From: Rostrohypoxylon terebratum
Taxonomy: Eukaryota; Ascomycota; Sordariomycetes; Xylariales; Hypoxylaceae
Length of the DNA: 64,000 bases
Assembly: GCA_022497145.1 (NCBI GenBank)
Contig: MU385858.1
Span: forward strand, 372,001 to 436,000
Direction: 5' to 3'
Below the pieces are notes generated by a model. That model made no database searches and was not told the origin of the DNA. It saw nothing but the letters and a program-made list of their open reading frames with translations. A program made the translations under genes and the position numbers. Shown here one piece after another: positions 24,131 to 34,104 of this stretch; positions within the stretch are counted from its first letter, which is position 1, and each line of letters opens with the position of its first letter.

Positions 24131-24572
24131 CTATGATTCTTCGGTCTTGCCCGCTTTCTTTGCCGCCTCGTACTCTCTTATTTGCTTGCTCCAACTGTAA
24201 CTACATTAGTCTCGCGTATTCCCATGGAGAAGACATATGGTCGAACATACTATCGACTAGGGAAGAATCGACCCTCCTCTGGCATCTTATGTCGGAATTC
24301 GCGCTCGGCGCTTAGCTTCCATATTGCGGCTGTCAATGTGATGATGACGCCGGCAAAGGCTGCGGTGTTGGTCTTCCAGTTGCTCGGCTGGGTGTACCAA
24401 CCGCCGGACGGAGACCAGACATGCTTGGGGTAGCTATTCGGGGGTCAGGTTCACGATTATATCGAGATTGAAAAGCCCGAGGGAAATTGGTTCGACTTAC
24501 GAAACTCGAGGACCGCCACCCTATTGATTGTTAGTGCTGCTTTTGAATGAAAATGTAAATGCGGCATACCAT
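24131..24572 (-). CDS. Probable complex I accessory subunit, single membrane helix (89 aa)
   Basis: Four exons: 24572-24570 (the ATG alone), 24520-24501, 24433-24251 and 24194-24131. Introns are 49, 67 and 56 bases with GTATGC, GTAAGT and GTATGT donors; the first has a CACTAAC branch site. The product begins MGGGPRVSYPKHVWSPSGGW, has one hydrophobic helix (about 33-47, AAFAGVIITLTAAIW), then EGRFFPSRYWSKQIREYE and a charged tail. The size, GGG start, single helix and aromatic/Pro-rich segment fit the fungal NADH:ubiquinone oxidoreductase subunit related to NDUFB2/AGGG (NUUM in Yarrowia). That identity is from family memory and is moderate; the gene structure is well supported. It is divergent from mL44, another mitochondrial gene. 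Confidence 0.75.
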
Positions 24573-24993
24573 CTTGTCTGATTTTGTGGTGAACAATTAG
24601 TCAATTAGGTGAATTGAGGTGACGAGGAGCTTGGAGATTTAATGTCGGACGTTCATCTACAGAGATACATTTGACGAACATTGAATTACATAATGCCGAT
24701 TGTACAGTGGTACAAGCAATTATCGATTAGCACACACTTAATTGCATTGATGTCATTGGTCCAAATAAGGGTAATGGTTAATCCGGCGGCACTTTACGAT
24801 TTGTGGCACGTGCACGACCACTCAATGGCTCTTGCACTTTTGGTACTAGTAGCTTCAATTAATATCAGAAACTTTTTTCGAAAGCCTAGACAGGCACGAG
24901 ATCCAACTGCAGCAATTGACCATATCTTTCACAACCGTGTCGTGTCTCAACCCCCCCAGTGCGTTGGGGCGAGGTAATCCGGGTTTTTTCAAG
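24573..24993. promoter_or_regulatory. Bidirectional promoter, complex I subunit / mL44
   Basis: The two start codons are 421 bases apart and point away from each other. An inverted CCAAT box (ATTGG) lies at 24755-24759; CCAAT-bound HAP complexes are known regulators of fungal respiratory genes. A CACGTGCACG motif near 24807-24816 is a possible bHLH (E-box) site. The frame from 24681 has no recognised similarity. Confidence 0.5.
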
Positions 24994-26277
24994 ATGAAGA
25001 GAATACGGTTGAACGGTTTATCGGGTCAATTGCTCTCTTCAACCCCCGCAAGATCGGCGTCCACATCCCACTCCACCAGAATATGTCGACCAGCCCGAAC
25101 ATCTAGATTACAAGCCCCTCCATTCTGCCGAAGCCAGAGGAGGTGGCAATCCACCACACCTCAGTTGTATACCGACGAAATAGATTACACCGGAAGCGGA
25201 ACATCAGCAGAAACTCCCGAAGAACCGCGCGTACTACCGCTCCCGTCGCCGCCACCCGACCGGGCCCCATACTCGGCAAAACTTGCGGCCCTCCATGCGC
25301 GGCTTTCGCTCTCTTCCAAAATCCCCCTCCAAGTCCTGGCCCGCACCTTGATAGACCCCTCCGCCGATGCCAACCCCCGCTTCAACAATGCGAACCTCGC
25401 GTTCATCGGCGCTTCCCTGCTGCAGTACCATACCTCTGAATTCCTCATCATGCGATATCCCCGCCTGCCCATGGCTATCCTGTTCGCCGCCATGAAGGGC
25501 TTCTCCGGCGTGCCTACGCTGTACCAAATCGCACGGGCCTGGGGTATCGAGCCCTGCGCCGCGCCCGGCGAGGAAGTGGACCCAGGTATCCTTCAATTCT
25601 CAACCGACAAGCCGACGGTCATGATGAGCAAGTGGGGCTACGTGCGCGCGGAGTCCAAAGAACTTGTCAAGTACAAATGGCGCCGTGGTCAAAGTAGTAG
25701 AGTCATCTACGATGACGCCTTTGGAGAGACTGTACCGGAGGAAACCAAGAAGCAGGAGGAAGGGGGCTCCGGACCAGTGGTCAGCGACACACGGAATACC
25801 AAACCGTTGGTCGTTGACAACCCGGCCGAGAATGCGCACGCGAATTTCGTCCGCGCCGTTATCGGCGCTATTTACCAATACTGCGGGCGCGAAACCGCTA
25901 ATATATTCATCAAGTCACACGTCCTCTCTCGGAAACTCGACCTCGAGAACTTGTTTCAATTCAAGCTGCCTGTACGAGAACTAGCGCGATTGTGCGCTCG
26001 CGAAGATTTCGATCCCCCTGTGGCGAGGTTGCTCAGCGAGACGGGACGGCTGAGCAGGACGCCGGTCTTCGTGGTGGGGATCTACAGCGGCCGGGACAAG
26101 CTTGGCGAGGGTACCGGACCTAGTCTTGAGGCCGCGAAGATCGCAGCGTCGATCAATGCCTTGAAATCGTGGTACCTGTACAGCCCCGGCGAGGTCCGCG
26201 TACCTAGCGACACCTTCGTGGAGGGTGCCGCCCCCTGGGAACCGGCGTACGTCGACATCGGCGAAATAATATCGTGA
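24994..26277 (+). CDS. MRPL3: Mitochondrial large-subunit ribosomal protein mL44 (427 aa)
   Basis: Structural component of the mitochondrial 54S subunit, built on an inactive RNase III fold plus a dsRNA-binding domain. ATG at 24994 (MKRIRLNGLSGQ) gives a Ser/Arg-rich import presequence (about 1-50). The upstream frame extends further but only from a TTG. The RNase III-like region (about 90-300) shows ANLAFIGASLLQYHTSEF and later FVRAVIGAIYQYCG. The acidic catalytic signature of true RNase III is not apparent. A variable acidic loop (about 235-265) interrupts it. The C-terminal dsRBD includes FVVGIYSGRDKLGEGTG and SLEAAKIAASINAL. Codon use is GC-rich in the third position compared with neighbours. 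MRPL3 is the yeast name. Confidence 0.92.
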   Translation: MKRIRLNGLSGQLLSSTPARSASTSHSTRICRPARTSRLQAPPFCRSQRRWQSTTPQLYTDEIDYTGSGTSAETPEEPRVLPLPSPPPDRAPYSAKLAALHARLSLSSKIPLQVLARTLIDPSADANPRFNNANLAFIGASLLQYHTSEFLIMRYPRLPMAILFAAMKGFSGVPTLYQIARAWGIEPCAAPGEEVDPGILQFSTDKPTVMMSKWGYVRAESKELVKYKWRRGQSSRVIYDDAFGETVPEETKKQEEGGSGPVVSDTRNTKPLVVDNPAENAHANFVRAVIGAIYQYCGRETANIFIKSHVLSRKLDLENLFQFKLPVRELARLCAREDFDPPVARLLSETGRLSRTPVFVVGIYSGRDKLGEGTGPSLEAAKIAASINALKSWYLYSPGEVRVPSDTFVEGAAPWEPAYVDIGEIIS

Positions 26278-26887
26278 TGCGTCTTCGCCGTCATATATAA
26301 GCAAAAGGGGCTGGCTCTACATATACAATAGAACGTGAGAGGTTTATAGGTTACCACCAGAATTCTCCTCTCTCCTCTGCGGAGCAAGGCGTACCAGTAT
26401 ACCCATTGGATAAAAATGGGAGACGGCCGGTATAAAAGGGAAAAAACAAAGACAACGAGCTTTCATTCTCAAAAGAAGATATGATTGATGATTGATGTCT
26501 TGGCCGTCGCGGGACTTATGTTATGAGTGAAGGTGGAATTCCGGGGGGCTAAGTTCTACCAACGTGTATCATTGTACCATATTCAAAACGTCCATAAAAA
26601 GCTGGATGGCCCATGTAGAAACATTCAAGGACAAGCACCGCCCATAAAATATAAGCCACTCTTCAGCCGAGTGTAAATAACTAGTTGCAATATGTCTGAG
26701 GGTATGACCTCAAGTCTTCTAAAATTGTCATTATGTGTTGTGACTGTATCTAATCGGTAGTCTATGTAGTAGTGTACATGAAGCATCGCGAAATATGCAA
26801 AAGGGTGAGGTCGAAGAGGGGAACATGGTAATAACACAATTCATACAAACGGTTCAACTCCAACCATAGAACTTACAAACCACGATG
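26278..26887. other. Convergent spacer, mL44 / phospholipase
   Basis: Holds the 3' ends of two convergent genes (stops at 26277 plus and 26888 minus). No gene, repeat or RNA was seen. Confidence 0.6.
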
Positions 26888-29416
26888 TCAACTAAAATGG
26901 TCGCCCTCGCCTAATTTACCTGCTATACCTAACCTAACCAACCGTCTATGCGCCTCCCTTTGAACAGCCGCCTCATGATCTTCTCGTATCTTCTTCTTGC
27001 GTTCGTACACGGCCCTAACACAACGGCGGACCTGGTCCTTACCCTCGGCGTAGTTGGCGCGTGCGAGCGCTACTACCTTGTCGACCTGCTCGGGGGTGTA
27101 TACGAAATTCCATGTACTCAAATAGTCCGACTCGGCTGGATTGACGCCCTCTACTTTCGGGTTCGCCAGAAATGGTAGATACACTATTGTCATACCGGCG
27201 TTAGGCTCTGTGAGTTTCCACGAGAGCGTATCGTCCGTGAGCGCCATTGCTTTTGTCGGTGGGGGTGGCGTCGATGATCTTTCCTCAGTCGAGCCAACCC
27301 AGATTGTGCAGTAGCCTAGATCCGAGTCTTCCGGGTGCGAAATATCGTGCTTCGCTTTGGTACTTGGCTCTGCCGTCGGCTGAGGCGGTTTCCCGCGGGT
27401 GTCTGCCTGGTCATTTCCTTTTCCTTGCTGTGCTTGACGCACCTTCGTCTCAGCTTCGGCTGCTGATTTTGCTTGTGCTGACTCTAATTTCTCGTCGATT
27501 TCCTGCGCTGAATCCGTTTTCTTGGGCCATCCAACCCCGATTGGCCACCCCTTGACACCACGTTGACGCGCATACCCATCCGCCACAGATAGCCAATTAT
27601 CCGTCTTAACATCTGCAGAGGCGTCAAATGCCACGATGATATCAATATCCCGACCAGGCCGAAGTAAAGGGTATAGAGGTAGGTTATTTGACATTCCAGC
27701 ATCCATTAATTGTATGTACTCGTTATTATATATCGTAGTGGGTGTCGTGAATCGTAACTTTCCTTCCATTTTATAGGTAAAATTAGGTATTTGAGCTGGA
27801 TCGATAGGATGAACCTTTTCCAAATCTGTGTTATACCCATATATCATTTCGTCAATTGTGGCGAAACCAGCGAGGCTTTTTACAAGAGGTCGAATTTCGC
27901 GATAGTAATGGCTAAGGGTGGCGCAAAAGGCGCTGCCGAAAATGCCCATCATGATGGGCATTCGGAGTTCTGGTAGGTGAAAGCTGCTTCTCTCTGGAGG
28001 CACATCTTCTCCGTCGTTGAACCGACGACCAAGCGCCCAGGTCGGAATTCCAGCATTGAACTCTTCGCAGAAAAATTCGTAAGGTGTTAACTCAAACCAT
28101 TGAAACCACGCCTGTTTCTTTGCAATCTCCTCTGCTCGCCCTTGACTAGTAACACCGGATTTCGATAATTCGTTGGCAATATCAAGGATTTCATGGCGTA
28201 CAGCAGTATAAATCGGCATCGGGTTCTCTCCATATTTGATGTATTCTCTTTGATTGGAGAGTTTAAAATCCTTGTCATTGACGCCAAGCTCGCCTTTGGG
28301 TACCAGAAGCCTTGCGGCCAAGAGAATTCCGTATGCATCGACAAGTCCAAAATCGGCCCTCGGATCCCCTCGGAGCTTCTCAACGAGACTACTAAGGAGG
28401 AGTTTACTGGTTGGCGCGGACGTTACCGACGAAAATGCAGCCGGAGGGTATGCGAAATGGACACCTATTCTAGCTTTGAGGTGGTCGACGATTCGATCAA
28501 ATTGGCGATTCGTAACTGTTGAATTGTATAAAGATTGGAGCCAACATGAGCCACTGACGCCCGCCGTATATGTGATACAATCAAATAATCCATCTTCTTG
28601 GGTAGCAAGGAGTGAACCTGTACCAGCAACTAAGGCTCGCAATCCGCCGCCAGAGCCACATATGGCTATAATTGGAACGTCATCGGGGTGAACGTCCTTC
28701 TCATTAAGACCGAGATACTTAGCCAAAGCTGCCGTAGCGATTTTCTTCCGGCGAGCCAAGAATTCTTTTTCCTCGTCGCATAGATCCTCTGATACGCGTA
28801 CCTTGGCGGAATATCGAATTTCGGGATGGATATAAGGGTCGTGAGCTTCTGACCATATCTCATTGGCGAGCGATCCATCTTTCATAGAAAGCTCGCGCTG
28901 GAGTTTGCGGATTTGACTAGGAAGAGCCCTGGCCCAATCAGGAAGGATCATGTCAACAAGGCGATCAGACAATGTTGACCATTCGATATCGGTGACGTTT
29001 GAAAAACGCTCAAAGCGATTAGCAAAAGCAGACCAAGCGGTCTCCTCGGCTTGAGATGATGAGCCATCGTCCGTACGATTCAGACCTTTCTCAGTCTGCC
29101 TAGCAATGGACTGCCGTAATTCATCACCTGGGTACAGCGAATATATAAGCAAGCCGCCTAAGATACCTGAGATGGCCACAGGCACGATGGTAGGGGGACC
29201 TTTACTAGAACCACTAGAACCTGTGTCCCGGTTGGGCGAAGTAAAAAAGCCACGTGGGAACTGGTTTTGTTGTAAGCGTGAGGATCGACGAGAGATCTTA
29301 GATATACCGGCACGGATCGGCACCAGGGCTAATCGAGATGTTCCATGGACCAATTTGCTTAACCGTCTCGCATAGCAATTTGCTATTAATTGTTGGGACC
29401 TTCGGAAGCGCCCCAT
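26888..29416 (-). CDS. cPLA2-like phospholipase with mitochondrial-type N-terminus (842 aa)
   Basis: Ser/Asp-dyad acyl hydrolase of the group IV cPLA2/patatin superfamily, in one exon from ATG 29416. The first about 60 residues are Arg/Ser-rich and almost free of acids, like a matrix-targeting presequence. A hydrophobic helix follows at about 77-95 (IVPVAISGILGGLLIYSLY), suggesting an inner-membrane anchor. The catalytic domain has an oxyanion-hole motif SGGGLR (255-260), nucleophile Ser288 in GVSGS, and catalytic Asp572 in MDAGMSNNLP. A Gln/Lys/Pro-rich low-complexity insert (about 640-700) separates the late part of the fold. The C-terminus is basic and helical (RRCVRAVYERKKKI). Lipid hydrolysis is expected; the substrate and mitochondrial location are inference. 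Confidence 0.88.
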   Translation of the reverse strand: MGRFRRSQQLIANCYARRLSKLVHGTSRLALVPIRAGISKISRRSSRLQQNQFPRGFFTSPNRDTGSSGSSKGPPTIVPVAISGILGGLLIYSLYPGDELRQSIARQTEKGLNRTDDGSSSQAEETAWSAFANRFERFSNVTDIEWSTLSDRLVDMILPDWARALPSQIRKLQRELSMKDGSLANEIWSEAHDPYIHPEIRYSAKVRVSEDLCDEEKEFLARRKKIATAALAKYLGLNEKDVHPDDVPIIAICGSGGGLRALVAGTGSLLATQEDGLFDCITYTAGVSGSCWLQSLYNSTVTNRQFDRIVDHLKARIGVHFAYPPAAFSSVTSAPTSKLLLSSLVEKLRGDPRADFGLVDAYGILLAARLLVPKGELGVNDKDFKLSNQREYIKYGENPMPIYTAVRHEILDIANELSKSGVTSQGRAEEIAKKQAWFQWFELTPYEFFCEEFNAGIPTWALGRRFNDGEDVPPERSSFHLPELRMPIMMGIFGSAFCATLSHYYREIRPLVKSLAGFATIDEMIYGYNTDLEKVHPIDPAQIPNFTYKMEGKLRFTTPTTIYNNEYIQLMDAGMSNNLPLYPLLRPGRDIDIIVAFDASADVKTDNWLSVADGYARQRGVKGWPIGVGWPKKTDSAQEIDEKLESAQAKSAAEAETKVRQAQQGKGNDQADTRGKPPQPTAEPSTKAKHDISHPEDSDLGYCTIWVGSTEERSSTPPPPTKAMALTDDTLSWKLTEPNAGMTIVYLPFLANPKVEGVNPAESDYLSTWNFVYTPEQVDKVVALARANYAEGKDQVRRCVRAVYERKKKIREDHEAAVQREAHRRLVRLGIAGKLGEGDHFS

Positions 29417-30309
29417 AGCTGTGAACTGGTACGAGCCTTGTTCGTAGAATGAGGTGGAATTTCTAACATGACTCTTCTATTGGTTATAATAGATGACAAG
29501 ATTGAAATTGAGTAGTCCCCAGAGAAGAATTCATGAGACTTAAATCTGCAAGTGCTTAATTCCGATGCCAGGCTTGTCGTACTTGCCTATGCCTATTGGC
29601 ATGGTACGATATCGTGACATCATTTCATTAAAATCGTACATACCTAGTATTTCTACTAGGTATTAGTATGTACCTACCTACTAGGTATACATGCATGTAG
29701 ACATGAATTCTTCAAGTTTTTTTATGCAACTAAGCATTTCTTAATTAGGGGGAGTACCTATTTACAGTGCTTCTTGCCCTGGACAATTGCTATTAAGCAT
29801 CCACCATCCAACCAATATAGTCGCATTGACGTATTTGATTGATACATATCACGTCATAAATGAATACTAACGCTAAGACGATAGATCGAGTAGAAACCCG
29901 GAAACCCGCCCATCAAGCAGGCACCTAGGTCCTACATATAATAGCTTCTTAACCGCGATACAACTTTGGAAGGCTTCTTCATGTCATTACTTCATTCACT
30001 TTCGCAGCGCTAAAAAAAAATACGTGGAAGATCCTGCAAGATTCAAGGCTGGTACAAGGACAATTGTCGCTCAATTTTGCAGATTACATGTGGATAACCA
30101 AAAAGGCACCTCCAAGCTCCAAGTGATCGATCGTATGTCATGTTTTCCCAAGTCCTCCTGTTAAGCTTGCCTAATCATAAAATTCATTTGAAAAGAATGA
30201 CATGAAAGAGAGAAGAGAGACAAATGGCACCTCCATTGCCTCATTGCAGTATTTGGACCACATAACACTGCTCCTGACCGTGTTGCAGTTTATTATTATG
30301 CCATCCAGG
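29417..30309. other. Intergenic region
   Basis: Upstream region of the phospholipase and 3' flank of the next minus-strand gene. A self-complementary cluster of TAGGTA/TACCTA words occupies about 29640-29695. No gene was seen. Confidence 0.55.
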
Positions 30310-30958
30310 CTAATTGCGCCCTTTCATCGCAGAGGCAACCTTCTCGACAGCGGTAGCAATATTTTCTAGATTGGCGTTGATCTTTCCAAGGAGGTCAAAC
30401 ATTTCTGGGTTAACACCAGTAATGGATTCGACAGCACAGCCTGATTGAGCAACCGCCTCTGCCTCCCCTTGACGCCGGCATGTTCCAATCACCTGTCGCA
30501 CCTTGTTGGCTGCATTTATCCATCTTCTCTTGGTATCATTATCGTCATCATATTCGTCTCTGTTGACCTCGCCGTCGCAGACAGCATGGTCTTCAACAGC
30601 ATAGCGCAATTGTTGAATAGCATCAACTGTCTTTGAATTCATATTCAAAGGTTCACAGTGTAGACTGTGAGATGAACAGTAGCAGCAACAATTGTCCCAA
30701 TCGTCCTCTATTGCACTCACTTAGAAAGAAATATTTTTTAGAGAGATAAAGAACTAACTAACCTTGATAGAAGCACACTGCACCATAATCATCGCAGATC
30801 CGCAATGCGCATTCACGACACGGAGGCCACTGAATCCCATCTGGGTCAAGCCCAGTATCTATTTCCATGTCATGCCTGACTTTTGAGCGCTTCGGATGTG
30901 ACCCAGATGCGGCCTTCTCGCTGGCATGCTTCTTCGAATTTTTAGCAGGTTCAGACAC
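30310..30958 (-). CDS. Uncharacterised Cys-rich protein (about 167-197 aa), 5' end unresolved
   Basis: Two coding blocks, 30958-30763 and 30707-30310, are joined by a 55-base intron (GTTAGT to CAATAG). They form a Cys cluster, PPCRECALRICDDYGAVCF then CCCYCSSHSLHC, that could bind zinc. A basic region with PKRSK precedes it; an acidic DEYDDDNDTKRR stretch and a C-terminal amphipathic helix (INANLENIATAVEKVASAM) follow. A second in-frame acceptor 12 bases upstream (exon start 30719) would add four residues. The frame is open above 30958 without an ATG. Translation therefore either starts at the internal ATG (30868) or comes from a spliced upstream exon using the CGCAG acceptor just above 30958. 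The pattern resembles Cys-rich proteins of unknown function common in filamentous ascomycetes. I assign no function. Confidence 0.6.
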
Positions 30959-31971
30959 TGCGATGTCAGCTCTATACTGCCAGAGTAAAGGACAAAACCT
31001 ACTAATAATCTCTAATATGGCGATAACAGAATGAGGATATAGAGAAGAGAAATAAAGTAAGTAAGCATAGCGGCATTCTGAGAAATTTATAATTAATGGA
31101 TTTAGATATCAAACTACGGGTTGTTCAGAGTTGTTCAGAGTTGTTCAGAGTTGTGAAGATGCTGATGGAAGCGCGTCGAGAGCATATGCTTTATGACGAT
31201 GTGAAAGAGACACTGGCGTCAAAGCCATTCACGACACGGGCTCTGTCTCACAGGCCGAGGATACCTTGATACATGCACACAACAACAGGGATTCAATGTT
31301 TCTTAACAAGGTCAAGTAGGTAGGTATGTACTAGGTATGGATACATTATGTGATAGCCCTGCATGTGAATACCTACATAGTAATAGTATGGGCTTACATA
31401 TAAGTTAGGTATGTACTTGGTCCCTTTATTGATACATGTGCACTGTATTCACACTGACGTATCAGTACCATGAAGAAGACATCTGGAGCTTGGAACGGCT
31501 ACCTACCTACCTACCTAGTACTATCCATGGATGTACATCACCCTGACCTAGGTATCTATTCCTTCCTCCTGTCTATGGATAGGTATCTAGGCAGCTATAT
31601 CTCAAAAGCCTGGCGGTCGCAGCCGCCCTTACTAAAAAAACTATCTGGTATGCTTTCATCATGGAAAGCCATACTCGTGGTTTCCTCGCAATTATTAAGA
31701 ATCATGAGGGTAGGCACACGCTTGACATTGTACGTCTAGCTAATACATTTACCTAGGTAGGTACTTCGTACATTCTCAAGACAAGACTCGGGATGATCAG
31801 AGACATTCATAGATCGCTTTTCTAAACTACAATACTCTCCTACTCATTCATTCTCAACGCATTGTCTATTCCTCAAAATTCACGAACAGAAACATACGTC
31901 CAAATAACGCGATAGATCTAAGGCGTATTGCTAGAGACTTGAGTCGAGCACTTTTAAATCCCCCTATTTCT
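30959..31971. other. Divergent upstream region with short tandem repeats
   Basis: Lies between the Cys-rich gene (minus) and the basic-tail protein (plus). It holds three exact copies of a 10-base repeat (31121-31150) and many TAGGTA/TACCTA words (31313-31340, 31498-31520, 31750-31765). The frame at 31470-31739 has no recognised features. Confidence 0.55.
31121..31150. repeat. Three perfect 10-bp tandem repeats
   Basis: The unit TTGTTCAGAG occurs three times head to tail, followed by a decayed partial copy (TTGTGAAG). Confidence 0.9.
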
Positions 31972-33561
31972 ATGTCTCTTACAAGGTGGTCCTTGCCCAG
32001 CAGGGCTTTCAATAGAGAAAAATCACAGGACAGCGATTCAAGCCAACGCCGGAAATTCCCAACCATTCACATCGGCAATCCTAGAGCGCGTCGCCGAGCA
32101 AATCTATCATCCGCTTTTGCAAGCCTCTTCGACAAAGATGAAAACCATCAAACCCCTATATTGCCCAATGATGATGACAATGTAAAGGAATTGCTACCCC
32201 TCTCGGCTCGCGTCGAAAACATACCATCACCTAGACTCAAAGATGGAAAGGTTGATACAAGGGTTCATCAACCCGATACGTCTAATTGTCCAAGCCCTCA
32301 AGGCCGAGTTTCCGGTCTTTTTACCAAACAATATGAAATTCCTAAACCATCTTACCCGCCTACCTCACTAAACGAACATGGCCCACAGGTTCGATCTTAC
32401 ACGACGGGAGCTATTAGATCACCAATGACCTCCACTAGTATGCGTAGCGCCTCGTCATCCTATCCATCAGAAGGCCTCCACTCCCCTCCCGGTCATTCAA
32501 TCTCGCCACAACTGAATATTTTGCCCGAGAGTTACATGTCTGAAATGACTCCGTATGGGGCCCACCCAGTACGAGACGGTTCGGATAAATCTACTATTTC
32601 GACAATTGATATTTCAGCGCCCAATAGTGATAGAGGCGGTCAATGTCTCATAGAGGAACTAGCTGCGGTTGGGGGAATGTCGGATACAGAAACAAGGACT
32701 ACCAGTAGAGATTGTGCCAACAAACCTCCCCTTTCAGATATCACGACAATTGGGTCTTCAAGGGAACCAGGAGATGACTCCTCTCAAACTTGTCATGATA
32801 GCGATCCCACCACTATGCCAAAGCGGGAAGCGATCGGTGCACCCTTTGCCCAAGGAAATGGAATACATTTATCAGATGGCCAATTCTCAAGTACTTCGGC
32901 TGTTTGTGGGAGCTTCCTTGAGCTGGAATCACCTTTCCATCATGGTTCGTCTGAAGAGGAATACACATGTCGACCGACCAATGCGGGCTCCCTAGACCGT
33001 CTACGCCAGAGCACGGAAGTACACGAGGCATCAAATGAGATAGGCCCTACTAAAATTCAATGGGTCAGGTGCAGCACTATGCCCGCCTCTATACCTCAGA
33101 AGTCCCCTTTGCGGGACCGCCTTGCTATAACGGCGGCACACTTTGATAACCAGAATTTACCCGGGTTACACTTCAGGGGATCCAGCGATTCTTCAAATAA
33201 CCTAGTTCACCGAATCCACAAATTCAAACTCAGAAAATGGATTAAAAAGGTATGTCTCCGAACCAAGGTACGTTTCGATAACGTGATCAGGATTGAGGTG
33301 TTATCGCCCAAGAAGAGCAGGAGAAAATCAAACACTCAGAAGTTGCAGCGTGCGAAGAAGAATAAGGCATTGAAAGCTAAGTCGAAGCCAAAGAAGGTCC
33401 ACTGGAAAAGATTCGAAAAGAAAGCAAAGAATCCGGAGGGGAGAAGACATCGGTTCAAACGATCACTCAAGAAGAAAAACAGCATCCAATTACCCATACA
33501 GGAATCCGTACAAGACAAATCCAGTCTCGGTCACAGGAGGATACAGTCTTGCCCATCTTGA
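31972..33561 (+). CDS. Uncharacterised protein with strongly basic C-terminus (529 aa)
   Basis: One open frame from ATG 31972 (MSLTRWSLPSRAF); a further upstream TTG in frame is ignored. The first about 420 residues are Ser/Pro/Thr-rich and appear disordered, with no recognised domain. The last about 100 residues change abruptly to Lys/Arg-rich sequence with KFKLRKWIKK, KKSRRKSNTQKLQRAKKNK and RRHRFKRSLKKKN, as in nucleic-acid-binding or nuclear-targeting tails. Within the frame, near 33250-33290, a GTATGT donor and TGATCAG acceptor enclose 41 bases. Splicing there would stop translation just before the basic tail, but the intron would be unusually short. No function is proposed. Confidence 0.7.
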   Translation: MSLTRWSLPSRAFNREKSQDSDSSQRRKFPTIHIGNPRARRRANLSSAFASLFDKDENHQTPILPNDDDNVKELLPLSARVENIPSPRLKDGKVDTRVHQPDTSNCPSPQGRVSGLFTKQYEIPKPSYPPTSLNEHGPQVRSYTTGAIRSPMTSTSMRSASSSYPSEGLHSPPGHSISPQLNILPESYMSEMTPYGAHPVRDGSDKSTISTIDISAPNSDRGGQCLIEELAAVGGMSDTETRTTSRDCANKPPLSDITTIGSSREPGDDSSQTCHDSDPTTMPKREAIGAPFAQGNGIHLSDGQFSSTSAVCGSFLELESPFHHGSSEEEYTCRPTNAGSLDRLRQSTEVHEASNEIGPTKIQWVRCSTMPASIPQKSPLRDRLAITAAHFDNQNLPGLHFRGSSDSSNNLVHRIHKFKLRKWIKKVCLRTKVRFDNVIRIEVLSPKKSRRKSNTQKLQRAKKNKALKAKSKPKKVHWKRFEKKAKNPEGRRHRFKRSLKKKNSIQLPIQESVQDKSSLGHRRIQSCPS

Positions 33562-34104
33562 TGATGCTGTGAATATGGGTTGGTTAGGAATTATTTTAAT
33601 CCATTGAAGGCCCCATAGGGTGGTTAGTTAACCTATTAAGAGGTAATAGTTGTTTTCCTTGGGGGTATGGATGGATGAATGGAAAGGGGTATTGGGTCTG
33701 CACTCTCCTGTCCGGAGATATCGGAGTTAATATGATATAGCACCGTAAATCGGCCTAATCGTAACATTGTACCTTACGAGTGATTCTTTCCCAATAAAAT
33801 TCGCGATTCTTGATTATTATTCGATTATTATTACAGTTGTAATCATTTAGAAATGTTTGGATACCTAGAAAAAGCACAATATTATCAAATGTTCAGCGAT
33901 GATTTCAAGGGGCATGTTGCAAGAGCTTATTCGGAGGTTAATGCCTAAGTGAGGAATTATCAAGAATAATGGTAGATGTATGAGAACTAATAAGTTCTAG
34001 ATCAAAAATCACATTAAATTGGCGAGACATAGCTTCTTGTGATATTGAATACCATCGTATCACCGAGGGATTTTTTCGGTGTTGTTGAAAAATTCAATCC
34101 CCTA
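33562..34104. other. Convergent spacer
   Basis: 3' flanks of the basic-tail protein (plus) and the Old Yellow Enzyme (minus). AATAAAA near 33794 could be a polyadenylation signal. No gene was seen. Confidence 0.55.
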
